DNA from: Syncephalis fuscata
Taxonomy: Eukaryota > Zoopagomycota > Zoopagomycetes > Zoopagales > Piptocephalidaceae
Assembly (NCBI GenBank): GCA_025786725.1
Contig: JAHLTZ010000130.1
Coordinates: forward strand, 1-24,398
Length of the DNA: 24,398 bases
Direction of reading: 5' to 3'
The stretch's first letter is position 1, and each line of letters begins with the position of its first letter. The notes below the pieces were generated by a model. That model was not told where the DNA came from and did no database searches. It was given only the letters and a program-made list of their open reading frames with translations. A program made the position numbers and the translations under genes. Positions 1-11,246 of the stretch are shown here, piece after piece.

Positions 1-2335
1 AACAACTAAGTGCAGAACTGAGTGAGTGTGCTAGAGAGCAGTTGGTAGCTTATGTGATGATATTGTGGAGTAGAACGTCGTCGTCCAACACATCTTTTAT
101 ACTAATCGACTGGCCATAGTCCAACTCGGAAAACGGTATTTACACGAAAGCAATAAACTGTGCATAATACGGAACCACTCATTGTGGTAAAAAATACAGT
201 CGTGCATAATTCGGCCAATGTAGCATTCTATTCGGTACGACAGCCATGTACAGTTAGACCTTGCAATGGTTCGTTCGCGATTAAGTCGCCTTGTGAAACA
301 ATTGTCGCTTACTATAATGCCTTTGTAGCAGAAAATCCTCACATGCATTGCGTGCAGCTTTGTTCCATAAATAACTTGCTATACGATAGCGATACTCTGC
401 AGCTACCAGCCGACATAAGCCAATGACCACCAGCAGTAGATTATGCATGGATTAAGTCACATGGGTGCTGTCACGGTAAAATATACTGTTTCACGTTGAA
501 TTGTACGTCAACCATTCACGCGTCGGTCGTACTTGAAACTAGATCCTTTAAGTCGAAAGACAGGCTGATACATGTTTATTTTTGCCATGTAAATACTGGG
601 TTGTATATCAATAGCTTTACAAAAAATATAGTATGCAATACAGGTTTTCTGCACAATATTTGACGTGCATCAATGCATAACATATGCAAAATGCAAGCGT
701 GTCTACTGCTTTTGGCTGTTGCTCCACGTTAACACTAATAACAAGTCTAAGCTGATGGCCTGTGCTGAATAAATATTGATTTTATTTATAAGCCAATAAG
801 TATTATATTGGTTAAATTGGTATTATAAAATACAATTAAACACGTTACTAATTTTACGTGATGTTTACACTTAGTCTTCCGTCTTATCAATCACATGGTA
901 CTGTAAAACTGCCAAGAAGTATGGACATCACTATTTCATGCATGCTATTTTGGTTGTAAATGTCGCGCATATCAGCACATGCAGAATGGTAAACGTGTGA
1001 AATTTTTTGCACGTCAAAATAGAAGCAACAGTACATAGAATTCACCACTAAGCAAAAGTTACGGAATAACAAGAAGTAACACTATTGTCACCGTATGGCG
1101 TCAAATCTTGCAGCTGTAACCATCAGTCTTGTTTGTTGCATCAAATGTAGTCAATATGGCGAACCTCAATAAGAGGTTAAATTAAGTAATAACAACTAAC
1201 AATTCAACTATAAATTATTTATTATCTAAATAAAGCTATCAAACAGCTGTTCATTGTTATAAGCAAAGAGCTAACAAAAACATTAAAGTCAAATATTGGA
1301 GCTTTAATCTTTGCCTGACTAAACCCCCCCCCCACCACAAACCCAACCAGTCGGTAACGGCCAGCTGCCAAACCAAATAATTTACTGATTTGGCAGCCAG
1401 ATTCACCTATCACACCAACAATGGCAATGTAGATTACTACTATTGCTATTAAAATAATAACACTATTATAACGACAAGTATTTAGGCGTCATATCTTTGC
1501 AATAGTTGTTTTTTGTTAGTAATTAGTGTTGACATTTGATAGATAGATAGATATTATTATTGTAATTGTTCACCTGTGATTGTTTTTGATAATATGATAG
1601 TTTTTTAGGCGTGCTAGCACAGCAGTATGGCCATAATATTGGAATGTAAGAATATGGCATTGTAAAAACGTAATATCTTTACTTGTATTAGCTTAAAATG
1701 CTAATAAAACGCTATTTATAAGTTTAAAAACGAAAATGCTGATTGGATGCTGTGAAATTATGCAGCGATATTAAAAAGTGATTCTAGTGTAATTAGATGG
1801 TAAAAGACAATAGCGGAGCTAATAATTAATTAATTAATAAGCGTTACTAAGATTATTTATGATTTTGCGTAAAATGAGACTGATTGCTTGACATTTTGTA
1901 CAAGCATGCATATAGCATACATGGAACTATCGACAAAATATATTGCAATTGTATTGCTTTATGGGACAATGAGTGTGCTAATGCGTTAATAAATGTGCAA
2001 ATAGTAGGCTTTTACTGTTTATGGCTTGTATAACTAAAATATAGCAAAACGATTGCCGGATTCAAGTTCTCCATGCTTAAATAAACCGTTTATTATGGCT
2101 TGTAGAATAATGATTTTTGCAACAAAAGTTGGCCAAAAATGAGTATTTGAAAGAATTAGTAAGTATAATAAAGCCATTTGCTACCAAAAAACTACTCGGT
2201 ATCATAATCCATGTCTATCGGCAATAATTTAAACAAATAGTAGCATTCTTTGCTTCTTTATATTTATAGTTAGAAATGATATTACAGATTATAAAATGTT
2301 TATCTTAGATAGCCATATCATTTATTATAAAAATG
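1..2335. other. AT-rich region without a supported gene
   Basis: I find no convincing gene here. An open frame at 160-426 (+) follows directly after a TAA, starts with GTG rather than ATG and shows no family motif, so I do not call it. Low-complexity tracts are a C run at about 1324-1333, GATA tetranucleotides at about 1539-1551 and a TTAA tract at about 1825-1838. The right end would contain the 3' UTR of the minus-strand lumazine synthase gene. Confidence 0.5.
2321..2326 (-). promoter_or_regulatory. Polyadenylation signal of lumazine synthase gene
   Basis: The minus strand reads AATAAA ten bases after the TAA stop of the lumazine synthase gene. It is an exact match to the canonical signal at a short but plausible distance. 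In this AT-rich DNA chance matches are common, so support is moderate. Confidence 0.4.
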
Positions 2336-2875
2336 TTAGTGCTTGTAGCCTAATAATGCCATCTCTACGGCAGCCGAGCCCCAGTCGGCACCGTGGTTAT
2401 GGCCATCGCTGGTCAAGCCGGCGCGTGCTTGTGCTTGTTCATCTGTCAAGCACGTAAGAATGCCAAAGATGACCGGAACACCCGTATCGAGTCCGACGCG
2501 CATCAAGCCTTGAGTGGCTGCGTCGGCAATGTATTCAAAGTGCATTGTTTGCCCTTTAATAAGGACGCCAATAGAAATAACGGCATCGTACGCGTATGAC
2601 GTAGTGGTCATTGCTCGAGGAGCGCCGCTATGTTTGGATATCACCAATAGTCGGTTAGTGGCAAATGGCAGCTCATAGGAGCCCGGCACCGAGTGCAGTG
2701 TAATATTATTACGCTCCACATGATGACGTTCAACTAGAGCCTTAATGGCACCGTTCACAAGTTCATTAACAATGTTGGCATTCCAACGGGTATGGACGAT
2801 TAAAATACGTAATTTGCTTCCGTCGATGGGATTCTCGGGTGCCGATAATCCCTTACTGAAATCTTTCGTAGCCAT
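2336..2875 (-). CDS. RIB4: 6,7-dimethyl-8-ribityllumazine synthase
   Basis: This is a single-exon gene of 179 residues, a normal length for fungal lumazine synthase. The enzyme condenses 5-amino-6-ribitylaminouracil with 3,4-dihydroxy-2-butanone 4-phosphate, the penultimate step of riboflavin synthesis in the cytosol. Visible family signatures are the substrate-binding RWN at 30-32, VPGSYELP at 63-70, GQTMHFEYI at 108-116 with the conserved active-site histidine H112, and the fungal-style C-terminal HNHGADWGSAAVEMA at 159-173. The ATG at 2875 gives the expected N-terminus and no better start lies upstream. The frame is intact. Fungi make riboflavin and animals do not, which supports a fungal source. 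The next gene upstream, the SAMHD1-like one, is on the same strand, but eukaryotic monocistronic transcription is expected. Confidence 0.95.
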   Translation of the reverse strand: MATKDFSKGLSAPENPIDGSKLRILIVHTRWNANIVNELVNGAIKALVERHHVERNNITLHSVPGSYELPFATNRLLVISKHSGAPRAMTTTSYAYDAVISIGVLIKGQTMHFEYIADAATQGLMRVGLDTGVPVIFGILTCLTDEQAQARAGLTSDGHNHGADWGSAAVEMALLGYKH

Positions 2876-3358
2876 TGTAGAGATTTAACAACAAAGTGGA
2901 TGAACAAGAAAGAGCTAAATAAAACGATAAAGTGGCGGATGATACGTCATCTTTATTGAAACAAACAGTTTCTATTAATACACTTCTTTCTAGATGACAG
3001 CATAGCAACACTATATGTAACATGATAGAGCAGTATAAAAGTGCTACTCATTACAGGAGATGCAATATTTGTCTCAATTAAATGAATGGCTAGTTTACTC
3101 TATTTAAATTAATAATTGTTTACTATTATGATATAAATTAAATGTACGGTTAACTGTTAGTATAATAATATATAACATTTAAATTGGTTATATTTCAAGC
3201 ATAAGCGTATAGAAAGATGACAGCTTTAATTATCGATCATTTTTACACGTTATTAAGATTAATCAATAGACAACCAATATATTATTCACATAATATTGAA
3301 CATTATACATGTGTGTTAGAAACAGTTTATATTTATGTAAAAATAATTAGATCCATTG
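2876..3358. other. Spacer between two minus-strand genes
   Basis: AT-rich DNA that must hold the 5' flank of the lumazine synthase gene and the 3' UTR of the SAMHD1-like gene. Open frames on both strands around 3217-3507 overlap the last SAMHD1-like exon or have no protein-like character. I see nothing else. Confidence 0.5.
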
Positions 3359-5445
3359 CTATTCAAGCTGTGTATACGCTGTCTGTGCTTGACCACTTTG
3401 TCCGTCGAATGACAATAACAAAGTCTCGTGGCGATCTTTTTCACCACAAGTGTAGCGACGCTTGCGTGGACTGCTCCAATGTGCAGGTCTTTTATCTCCG
3501 GGATTAGGCGTTGATGCCAGGTTATCTTTTTCAAACTCTACCATCAGTTTTTGAAATGCTTCTTGAATTGCTTTAACCTAGTGTTACTGTTAGCACATTG
3601 TAGTGAATAACATTGCTATATGGCTGGCTGACTGACTGACTGGCTGACTAGCTGATTAGCATTTTTATATGACTTACATGTTTTACGTCGCGTGCATAAA
3701 CTCGCACAATTGTTTCTTCAAAGTTTTCTGGTGCCAAAAAGCTTACTTGTTCTCGCGGAATGTGGAATGCTAGCGATGATGTCAAATGTCGTCTACATTT
3801 GTTTAAATAATAACTTACGATTTTCTTGATATTTTGAATAAAATTTGATTGAATCTACCGGATTTTTACCTTTAAAGCCATAACCTACCGTTAGCCAATC
3901 GACAATAATATCGTCTGTTTTAATGCACGCATATTCGCTTTGATGTGAACAAATTGCTTCTTCGTTAATCTTTCCCTATCTATAGTTATAGTTACTTGTT
4001 TGTATAAATAGTGCTATACTTACTCTTAAACGAGCTATGTTCTCGGCGGGAATCATACGCTCTTCTACAAATCGATATAGCTGCCGTTGACGGACACGAC
4101 GAATAACTGCTCGTGCAGGTGCAAGCTCCTATAAATAAATCAACAAATGATCGTTACATGTGTATCAGCAGACCTACGTCTCCAGTAGAGAATTCGATAT
4201 TCTTAAGTACATGATCCGTTAGTTTTAAATAGTCTTCGGGTCTATCAATTGCATCCGATAGTTTCAGATATGGATCAGCTAATAGCAATGCATCTGTAAT
4301 CATGTGTTCTATGGCACACGCTATATTATTGTAAGTAATGGCTATAATTGTTTGTATATTCCTACCAACTCGATGCGTGTAAATTCGCTTAAAAAGACTG
4401 TAACGTGTATTGAATAGTTCGTATAAGTTATACACTTCCTTGTGATAATAACATATTTGATTGTCAAGTACTCGACTGAACTGCATCAATCTACACCAAA
4501 TTAAATAGAATCTATAAGATAACCACTGATCTTACCTAGAACTGTCATAGCTTATAGACTCTCCCAAGTTATAGCAATCACGTGCAATATAGTCAAACTT
4601 ATCCACGTCAACCGAGTTTCTCTTATTGGCAACAATATCGAATAAAAACTTTTTATCATCTCGTCCACTATTTAGATAGTCGATTGACCAATAAGTGACA
4701 GTTTAGTAACAGCAACACGCTTCACCTACCTGCCAAAGAATGGTTCACCGCGGATTAAATCCTTAATAAACCTTACCTCATCTGATTCCAAATCAATATT
4801 ATTATCATCGATCAAGTAGTCTAGCATCATTTCACTAGCCGTCTCATGCTTCCAGGCCACATTTGGCCTATTAAATCGGTTATCTACCGTAGTTATCACA
4901 TTTATAACTATTACCTTGCTTTTGGAATGAAAACGCTATCAAACATATGGCTAAATGGACCATGGCCTACACTCGTTAAATATACCTTCACTTTACCTAC
5001 TGGCATTTAAGTAAATACCTAGATCGTGGCAGAGGCCAGCAATTTGGACACATCGTATATCGGAATCGTTAATCTCCAACTCGGGCTGATTATGTCGAAA
5101 TGATGCCACCAGATTTCCAGCCAAATACGAGACACCTGCATAGCCCAATTCGTTGTATTACTATTTCAGTCTATTCGTTTATGCAATAAATATTACCAAT
5201 AGAGTGCTCAAATCGACAATGGCTTGCCCCGGGAAACACGTAATATGAAGCACCCATTTGTTTAAGGTCGCGTAATCGTTGAAATTGTACCGTGTCTATA
5301 ATCTCGAGACATATTTCATTCATATGAATGTAGCCCTGGACATATCGTTTAGTTATTGTGTATATGAATACCTTTTGTTTCCTACATGCACAGGATCGGC
5401 AATCACTTTTTCAGAAAGCTGATGTGAAGCCTGAAAACGGGTCAT
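3359..5445 (-). CDS. SAMHD1: SAMHD1-like HD-domain dNTP triphosphohydrolase
   Basis: Twelve exons join into 492 residues: 5445-5386, 5335-5197, 5135-5019, 4966-4915, 4867-4730, 4667-4536, 4490-4366, 4320-4178, 4128-4024, 3975-3819, 3769-3678 and 3577-3359. All introns are GT..AG and 45-100 nt, and every junction keeps frame. The family hydrolyses dNTPs to deoxynucleoside and triphosphate, controlling dNTP pools. The metal-binding HD signature is complete: H64 in CRFEHSIG, H103 and D104 in GLCHDLGHGPFSH, and D191 in [11 protein letters not shown], with spacing as in human SAMHD1 (H167, H206, D207, D311). The lysine, tyrosine and aspartate after D311 in human SAMHD1 are also kept (K192, Y195, D199). 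The N-terminal SAM domain is absent: the protein starts about 17 residues before the conserved DPVHG. The C-terminal lobe ([24 protein letters not shown]) is present, followed by a divergent tail. Regulation is not visible. Confidence 0.93.
3578..3677 (-). repeat. GACT/GGCT tetranucleotide tract inside an intron
   Basis: The longest intron of the SAMHD1-like gene (100 nt) carries a short run of imperfect CTGACTGA-type tetranucleotides at about 3623-3652. It looks like a microsatellite and probably explains why this intron is about twice the length of its neighbours. Confidence 0.6.
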
Positions 5446-7400
5446 TGTGTTGCTAGCTGCTGACTTTAACGGAGAAAACAAATAGAAATGACAAATAAAA
5501 GCGTAGTTTTTTATAGTAATATATATATATATAAACTCAGAAACAACAATAAAAAACGTATATATTGTTTACTCAAGTAGCAAGTTGAATGGAAAGGTGA
5601 CGGATAGAATAGGCTTGAACACAATTACAGCGTTTCCTTTTAAATGTCGTATTAGTAATACCACATGAGACATGGTAGTACGAACACATAATAGCCATTG
5701 TTGCAAGAAATGTAAACGGGCTTACTATAGTAGTTGTATAAATGGTATGCTACTCAATCCTTAAACTCAATGATATTTTATTACAACAATATGACTTTTA
5801 TTTAACAACGCTATGTATGTCTGGCTTATAGCTACATTTTAGTAGAAATAGGAAACAGAACTAGAAAAGTAATAAATATACAATTCATACTAGATCATGT
5901 CTTTGGCGATGATTATATTACAGTGTAGCATCACTTAATTATCATATATGACATGAGAAAATCAGCGCACTGACCATCAAACTAAATGTTTTCAATATAG
6001 CTATTAATAAATTACAGAAATTAAAGCAACATGTTTTTTTTGGAATAACAGGATATGAAAGTACAATCATAATAGTGATTTATGTTCATACATATATATA
6101 TTAATCATTCCAGTTGCTTCAGTCCTGAGTGCTTCATGGGCCGATGGCAGATCTGATCTCGCATATAATTTTGCTAATAAGATTTATAGAAAAAGCGGAA
6201 ACGATACTTTTTTGGATATGCTAATAATAGTACTTATAAGTTGAGTTTGGTATATCGTTTTAACGGATTTGAACCCATGGTATTTTTTACTCTTTAGAAC
6301 AAAAGGGATTACAGCTACATACACAAATAGCACAAGGCGAAAATAAATGTATAGCTATGCAGAAAAACATTATTACCAAATAGCTCTGGACATTTGTCAA
6401 TTGGGTAGGAAAGCAGACCATCAATGGTCATTTCAACAATAGACACCATGATGTGAAGTATCTATGAAAATTTAAATGCAAGCGTTGAATGAGTATTTAG
6501 TTTTTTGCATTTACAATCTTGTTATTTACCTTGCTTTATTACATTGGTGCTTTTGTCTATTATAATTTTCACCATGCCAATATTGCCGTTACTGAAATCT
6601 GCCAAGTCTTGAAGCATCAATAGTTACTCACAGTGTCGAAATCCAGATTTAATCATGCAAAAATTCTACTAAATACGTTGCCTAGTAAAACTAAACGCTA
6701 CCTAATACAATTAAATAAGCAGTGCTAATACTTTTACAATTGAAAACTAATCAAAGAACATATGTATTGGCGATTATAAATTTCATAAATTAGTTGAAAT
6801 GCACGTTTACAATTTTTTGCAACCAATTTCATTTAAATTATTTGAAAGTTAAATGTCGTAGCAATATTAAAAGATTTTCAGCGTTTTATATTGGTTTATT
6901 GCAAATATGTACATGTAAAAGTTATTATTAATATTAAAAATGACTGCATTGAAAGTGGGCTAAGGCTTTAGACAATGCGGCAAGAACAACTAACTGTGTG
7001 ACGTTTATTTGTGTTAAAAAACAAAGACATCGTTTGGCATTGAAAATATTCAAAATTGTTTTGAATCTCCGGTTGCAACAAAACATGCAACATTTTTGTA
7101 ATAAATAATCAACAATGAGAAAAATGTTCACGGGTGCAGATAATAGTATGTGGCTCAAACAAGTTTTTGCTTAATGCATGGGTGATACAAGTATAACAAA
7201 GTCCTTTGTTTAACAATATCAGCTGCAATATTATACATTCTTGTGTAAATAGGCGGAACACGATAAACGCGTTACATACACAAATCAAAATCAATTGTAT
7301 TTCTAAAAAGGGGCAAATAGCAACTATTCAGCATTGTATTCTACAACACTTGCTTGGAAAGGATAGACGTTTAGCCGATTTGCATCCGCTAACCAGTATT
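5446..7400. other. AT-rich intergenic region, no gene seen
   Basis: The left end holds the promoter of the SAMHD1-like gene. An alternating AT tract occurs at about 5519-5534. Short open frames at 6934-7294 on the minus strand have no motif, and their composition matches the surrounding noncoding DNA. A tRNA B-box-like match on the minus strand near 6261-6281 lacks the arms of a tRNA. Confidence 0.5.
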
Positions 7401-8573
7401 GGTTGTAGTTTTTGATTTGTCAAACAGGTGGACTGGTTGTCCTTCGGAGACCAGTCGTATCTGGTAGCAGTCACGTCATGCGTTATCTCAAAGGGTTAAC
7501 AGGTGGCCCGTTCACTGGTTATTACGGCGATAATGGCCTTATTTCATGCTGTAATGCAAGCATACAATATAATATGCGATGTAACTTCATTGTAATGGAA
7601 TTCAGATACATTGAATACTTACTCGAAACCTCCTGAAATGGAAACTAGAGCCATAAAGTCGCCATATTGTCAATTCTGGAAGGATGGCCATCGTGCCCAC
7701 TAGACTCATTAATACCGGTTTGCCTGCCAACCATGACGTATATGGCGTGCCACTGCAATGTATATGGGTAGAGTCGATGGCTCCTTGGCTGCATGTCAAT
7801 CCGTCCGTTTTTTGCATTACCAAGGGCCGCATGAGTGGGTACGGCTATTCTTTTTCCATTGCCAAGCGTTTGTTGTATCGGTTCCCTGTCTGATTGGTTG
7901 GATGATAAGCTAATTGTTTAAAAAATCTTGTTACTGCTGTAGCACAGCATCTAATGTTAGCATTTCATACAATAAATTTGCAAAAGTGCGATACATAACA
8001 ATGATTTCCATGCCAATCTGCATCACACTGTCTTTGCTGGCACGAGCTAGACTTTCACTCACGTGTTCTGTAACAACATTTCACCGCCGTTTTCTGGTAT
8101 TCTGAAAAATTGCAGAGCTTTGTCTGTTGTGTTACCAGCACGCTTGCCTTTTGAACATTCCACCTTAATGCTGTTTTATGGCCTATGTTGATCACATGAA
8201 TCAGACGGAACAAAGAGATGACCGTCGGGGTCGTGCCAATTGCTTCTAAAATGGGACTTGCTGTTGACGCCTTCATGCGCAGATCCATAGACACATAGTG
8301 CACATTCCACCACCTTGGCAAAGAGTAAAGCAGCAAATTGGTAATTTCGCGTTGGTTGCTGTCAACACGGGTACCATTACTGTCGGCATATGCGGCCACC
8401 CCATGGCATGACGACTAATCGTATTTGAAACTCTAGGGTAGCGTTACAATCCCAGTCATATGCCACATTCTGGACCAAGTTTAATTGGGCCGGCCAGCCG
8501 TTGTACCAATACTGAGTAGCTCATACAGCGAAATTTTATGCACAATGTCCGCCCAGAAAACCGGCAGATTCAT
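7400..8573 (-). pseudogene. Probable decayed gene, F-box-like N-terminus
   Basis: This stretch is visibly GC-richer than the AT-rich DNA on both sides, as coding DNA is in this window. Reading the minus strand from an ATG at 8573 gives MNLPVFWADIVHKISLYELL, which resembles the start of a fungal F-box (LP, then hydrophobic I, then SLYELL). After that the frame is broken repeatedly. Protein-like pieces continue in different frames: 8399-8055 is open for 114 codons, and a short piece around 8070-7940 reads as an amphipathic helix. No full frame can be restored with a few changes, so I treat it as a relic rather than a gene with sequencing errors. A family assignment beyond the F-box-like start is not possible by eye, and the left boundary is a guess from composition. 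Confidence 0.3.
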
Positions 8574-8817
8574 TGTGCCACAGTGTATGGTTCAGGTCCA
8601 TCGCAGCAATGTTAGAGCCCAGCGCTTCCGTTTTAGCCGATGTCTACCGACCTAGAATACCTATAAATTCAATGCGAGCCTGCACCTTAGTGTGGCTTCT
8701 GTAGTCAATTGTCCTGTGCCAGATTTATTTTTTATTGTATCTATTTTCAATTTTGTTCTACTCTGAGTAGTTTTTCTATAAAAAATATATCGTCATCGAA
8801 TCTACTAGCAATACACC

Positions 8818-9704
8818 ATGTCTTTCGACGGGCAAATGACAACAGGGAGTAGTGGCGGTAAGTAAATGGCGTTTATACTTTTATCTTATTTGTTAATATG
8901 ACTCATTCTCGTAGACTGTCTAACTATTGATAGTCGCTGGATTGAGGTGTTTCAGCAATATCTGAACGTTAGCGGAATCCCCCATATTGATCCATATTTG
9001 TTGGTACAGCACGTACTAGCACAGCTTCAAATAAATGCCACTACAAATCCCGAAAAACTAGCAGAAAGTTTGTTACTTCAAGATTATAATTCAAGTAGCG
9101 AAAATTATTATGGAGAGCTGAATCTGACTAACCGTAACATCAGTACGATACTTGAACAGCAATGTCTGCCGAATAGTAAGTTAGTAAATAGTTTTATATA
9201 AAATTATTAACGTAAATAATTATAGATAATTACAACATAAATTTATCTCAAAATAATTCATCTTCTATAGAACAAGCTCAACAAATGCAGCTTCAATATC
9301 AACACTATCAACAACAACAACAACAACAGTTGCAGCAACAGCAACAACAAGTTCAACTCCAACAGCAAGGACAACAAACACAACAGTTACAATTACATCA
9401 GCAGCAGCAACGGCAGCAACAGCAATTACAATTACAGCAGTCGCAATCGCGTTCTATGCGCCGTCGAGTAACACACGTACCTTCAAAACCTCCAAATGCA
9501 TTCATTATATTTCGCAGGGAGCGTGCCATAGCCATGAGAAATGAAGATCCAAAGATAAAAAATGGTGAGATTTCAAAACTGACCGGAAAAGAATGGCGCG
9601 AGGCTAGTCCAGTTCTTAAGGATGCCTATAGGCGCAAAGCAGAAAACATTAAACGTGATACCGTGGCCGTGGTTAATATTGATTTACTAGCATCTTCGCT
9701 TTAA
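8818..9704 (+). CDS. MATA-type HMG-box transcription factor, poly-Q
   Basis: Three exons (8818-8857, 8915-9175, 9226-9704) give 259 residues. Introns are 57 and 50 nt with GTAAGT donors. HMG boxes bind the DNA minor groove and bend it; the MATA_HMG class includes fungal mating-type proteins such as S. pombe Mc and the zygomycete SexM/SexP. The box spans about residues 186-246. It shows the class signature PNAFIIFRRER, then EISKLTGKEW and a third helix rich in K/R. It is preceded by a glutamine-rich tract at 121-174 and an N-terminal region of about 120 residues that I do not recognise. Only 13 residues follow the box, so the basic tyrosine/proline tail usual after helix 3 of MATA boxes is missing. 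It lies 3.1 kb from SLA2, which makes a mating-type role plausible but not proven; another HMG regulator is the alternative. The start was chosen as the first ATG in frame with clean splicing. Confidence 0.85.
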
Positions 9705-9921
9705 GCATCGATGCCGGGCTAATTATTGGTTATAGCGTATATTTACCTATCTTACAGTCGGCAATCCTTTATGTGATTGCTATTGAAGCATGTTTGCTTT
9801 CAACTGTTGCTTAATGGTGTTGCGGCACCAGATTAGCACTTTTTGGGCTTGATTTTTTTGTTATTATTAGTATACTGTTGTTTTTAAATTTATATATCAT
9901 GGTAAATAATGAGTATTCCTG

Positions 9922-9927
9922 AATAAA
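9922..9927 (+). promoter_or_regulatory. Candidate polyadenylation signal of HMG-box gene
   Basis: AATAAA occurs about 220 bases after the HMG-box stop codon, in the 334-bp spacer where this gene and the enoyl-CoA hydratase gene converge. Nothing else is visible in that spacer. Confidence 0.3.
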
Positions 9928-10038
9928 CTAGACACTTATAAGTTTATTTTTACTAATTCAACGTGTATTGATTAATATTACAGCTATTGTACTACAATGT
10001 CGTTTGTTTAATAATAAAAATGATTTTTTAACTGTTTA

Positions 10039-11246
10039 TTATAATTTAGCACGATTGCCTTGATTAATAAAACGAGAAGTTGGTCCCTGAAATTCACGAC
10101 TGTTTAAAACTTTAATACCAAATGCTACTTCGGTAGCCAATGCCGATTCAAGCGAGTCGGCATGAGCAGTCATATGAACAGATTGTAAATCCCCTCGCAT
10201 GCATAGCTGCGGATGAGCACATAACTCGCGCGCCAATAATAGAGCACCATCGAAAGCAGTTGTAGAAGACATCCGATTTGCTAGACGCAACTGGATGGCT
10301 TCTTTGGCCTGACCTCGCGCCTGTTTAGCAAACCAATTAGTGTTACCTGTGCCATGGATGGCTAGTAATCCTGTTTTTCTTTACCCTGTAAGAATCATAT
10401 CCAGTGCAGCACTTTCCCCAATAAGTCGAGGTAATCTAGTATTTTGATATTGCTACAGTTATAGTGGCCAATCACTAATGTTTATGCGCTACCTCACCTT
10501 ATTGTGCCGCCATCAATCAATGGAACGCCACGACGCCGACAAAACACGCCAAAAACAGCCGACTGATCAATAACGCGTAAATCGCACCAGCAGGCCAATT
10601 CGAGTCCACCGGCAACTGCATAGCCTAGTTTAACGAACTAAAACATTAGAGCTGTTCAATAACACTAAAATGGAGCGCACCAGAGATGGCAGCGATGACC
10701 GGCTTAGACAGCTGCATTCGTGTTGGGCTAAAACAAAATATAGCAATGTTAGCAGCACTGATTGTTGTGAATTGGCGGTATAGGCGCAGCTTACCCCATT
10801 GGTCCATCATCTTTCATGTTGGTGGAGACTAGATTACTACGATGGCCACCCTCCAACACAGCACTTAAATCTAGATTATTGACAATAGTGTTAGCTATAC
10901 AGCAACATGAATAAGTAACAATGGCCATACCTGCACCAGCACAAAAGTTGCCACCTAGTACGCGTTTAATACATCAAATATTGCTACTTTATACATCACG
11001 GAACTTGCCTGCCCCGGTAAGAATGGCAACATCAGACTAGAAAATAATTTAATTAATAGTCTGATACAGTGCTATAGACACGACAATACTAGTTACCTCG
11101 GCATCTTGGTCAAAGTTTCGAAATGCAACAGTTAGTGCCTTGGCCGTTGGTCGGTCAACGCAATTACGTTTATTTGGGCGGTTAATAGTTATCACGGTTA
11201 CCCGTTCAACTTTATGTACAAGTACTAATGGCTCGCCGCTACTCAT
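10039..11246 (-). CDS. Enoyl-CoA hydratase/isomerase family, in-frame stop
   Basis: Seven exons (11246-11097, 11036-11009, 10954-10931, 10870-10795, 10727-10681, 10624-10498, 10435-10039) keep one frame over 283 codons including the final stop. Crotonase-fold enzymes act on acyl-CoA thioesters, for example in fatty-acid beta-oxidation. Visible motifs are the N-terminal INRPNKRN, the oxyanion-hole segment ILTGAGGNFCAGADLSAV, and ISGYAVAGGLELACWCDLR, which carries the second conserved block, then RLPRLIGESAALDMILTG. The ATG at 11246 is the first in frame. Two oddities: the second intron uses a GC donor (GCAAGT at 11008), and a TAA at 10383-10381 follows ILTG in the same frame. The usual GRPV-type segment after that point is replaced by an unrelated short stretch. 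Downstream sequence is clearly coding to the terminal TAA at 10039. Either the gene is damaged, or paired homopolymer errors create the stop. The substrate cannot be deduced. Confidence 0.85.

Noticed and set aside
160-426. Open frame of 88 codons at the left end
   Set aside because: It begins with GTG immediately after a stop, has no family signature and is overlapped by an equally long frame on the other strand.
6240-6330. tRNA candidate on the minus strand (B-box match GGTTCAAATCC)
   Set aside because: The T-stem does not pair beyond two base pairs, no acceptor stem matches, and no proper anticodon loop with U33 can be drawn.
7684-7832. Harbinger/DDE_4 transposase trace (minus-strand GAIDSTHI)
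   Set aside because: The motif resembles GAIDGTHI, but the expected downstream YxNRKG and WPGS-type blocks are absent in all frames, so an eight-residue match is not enough.
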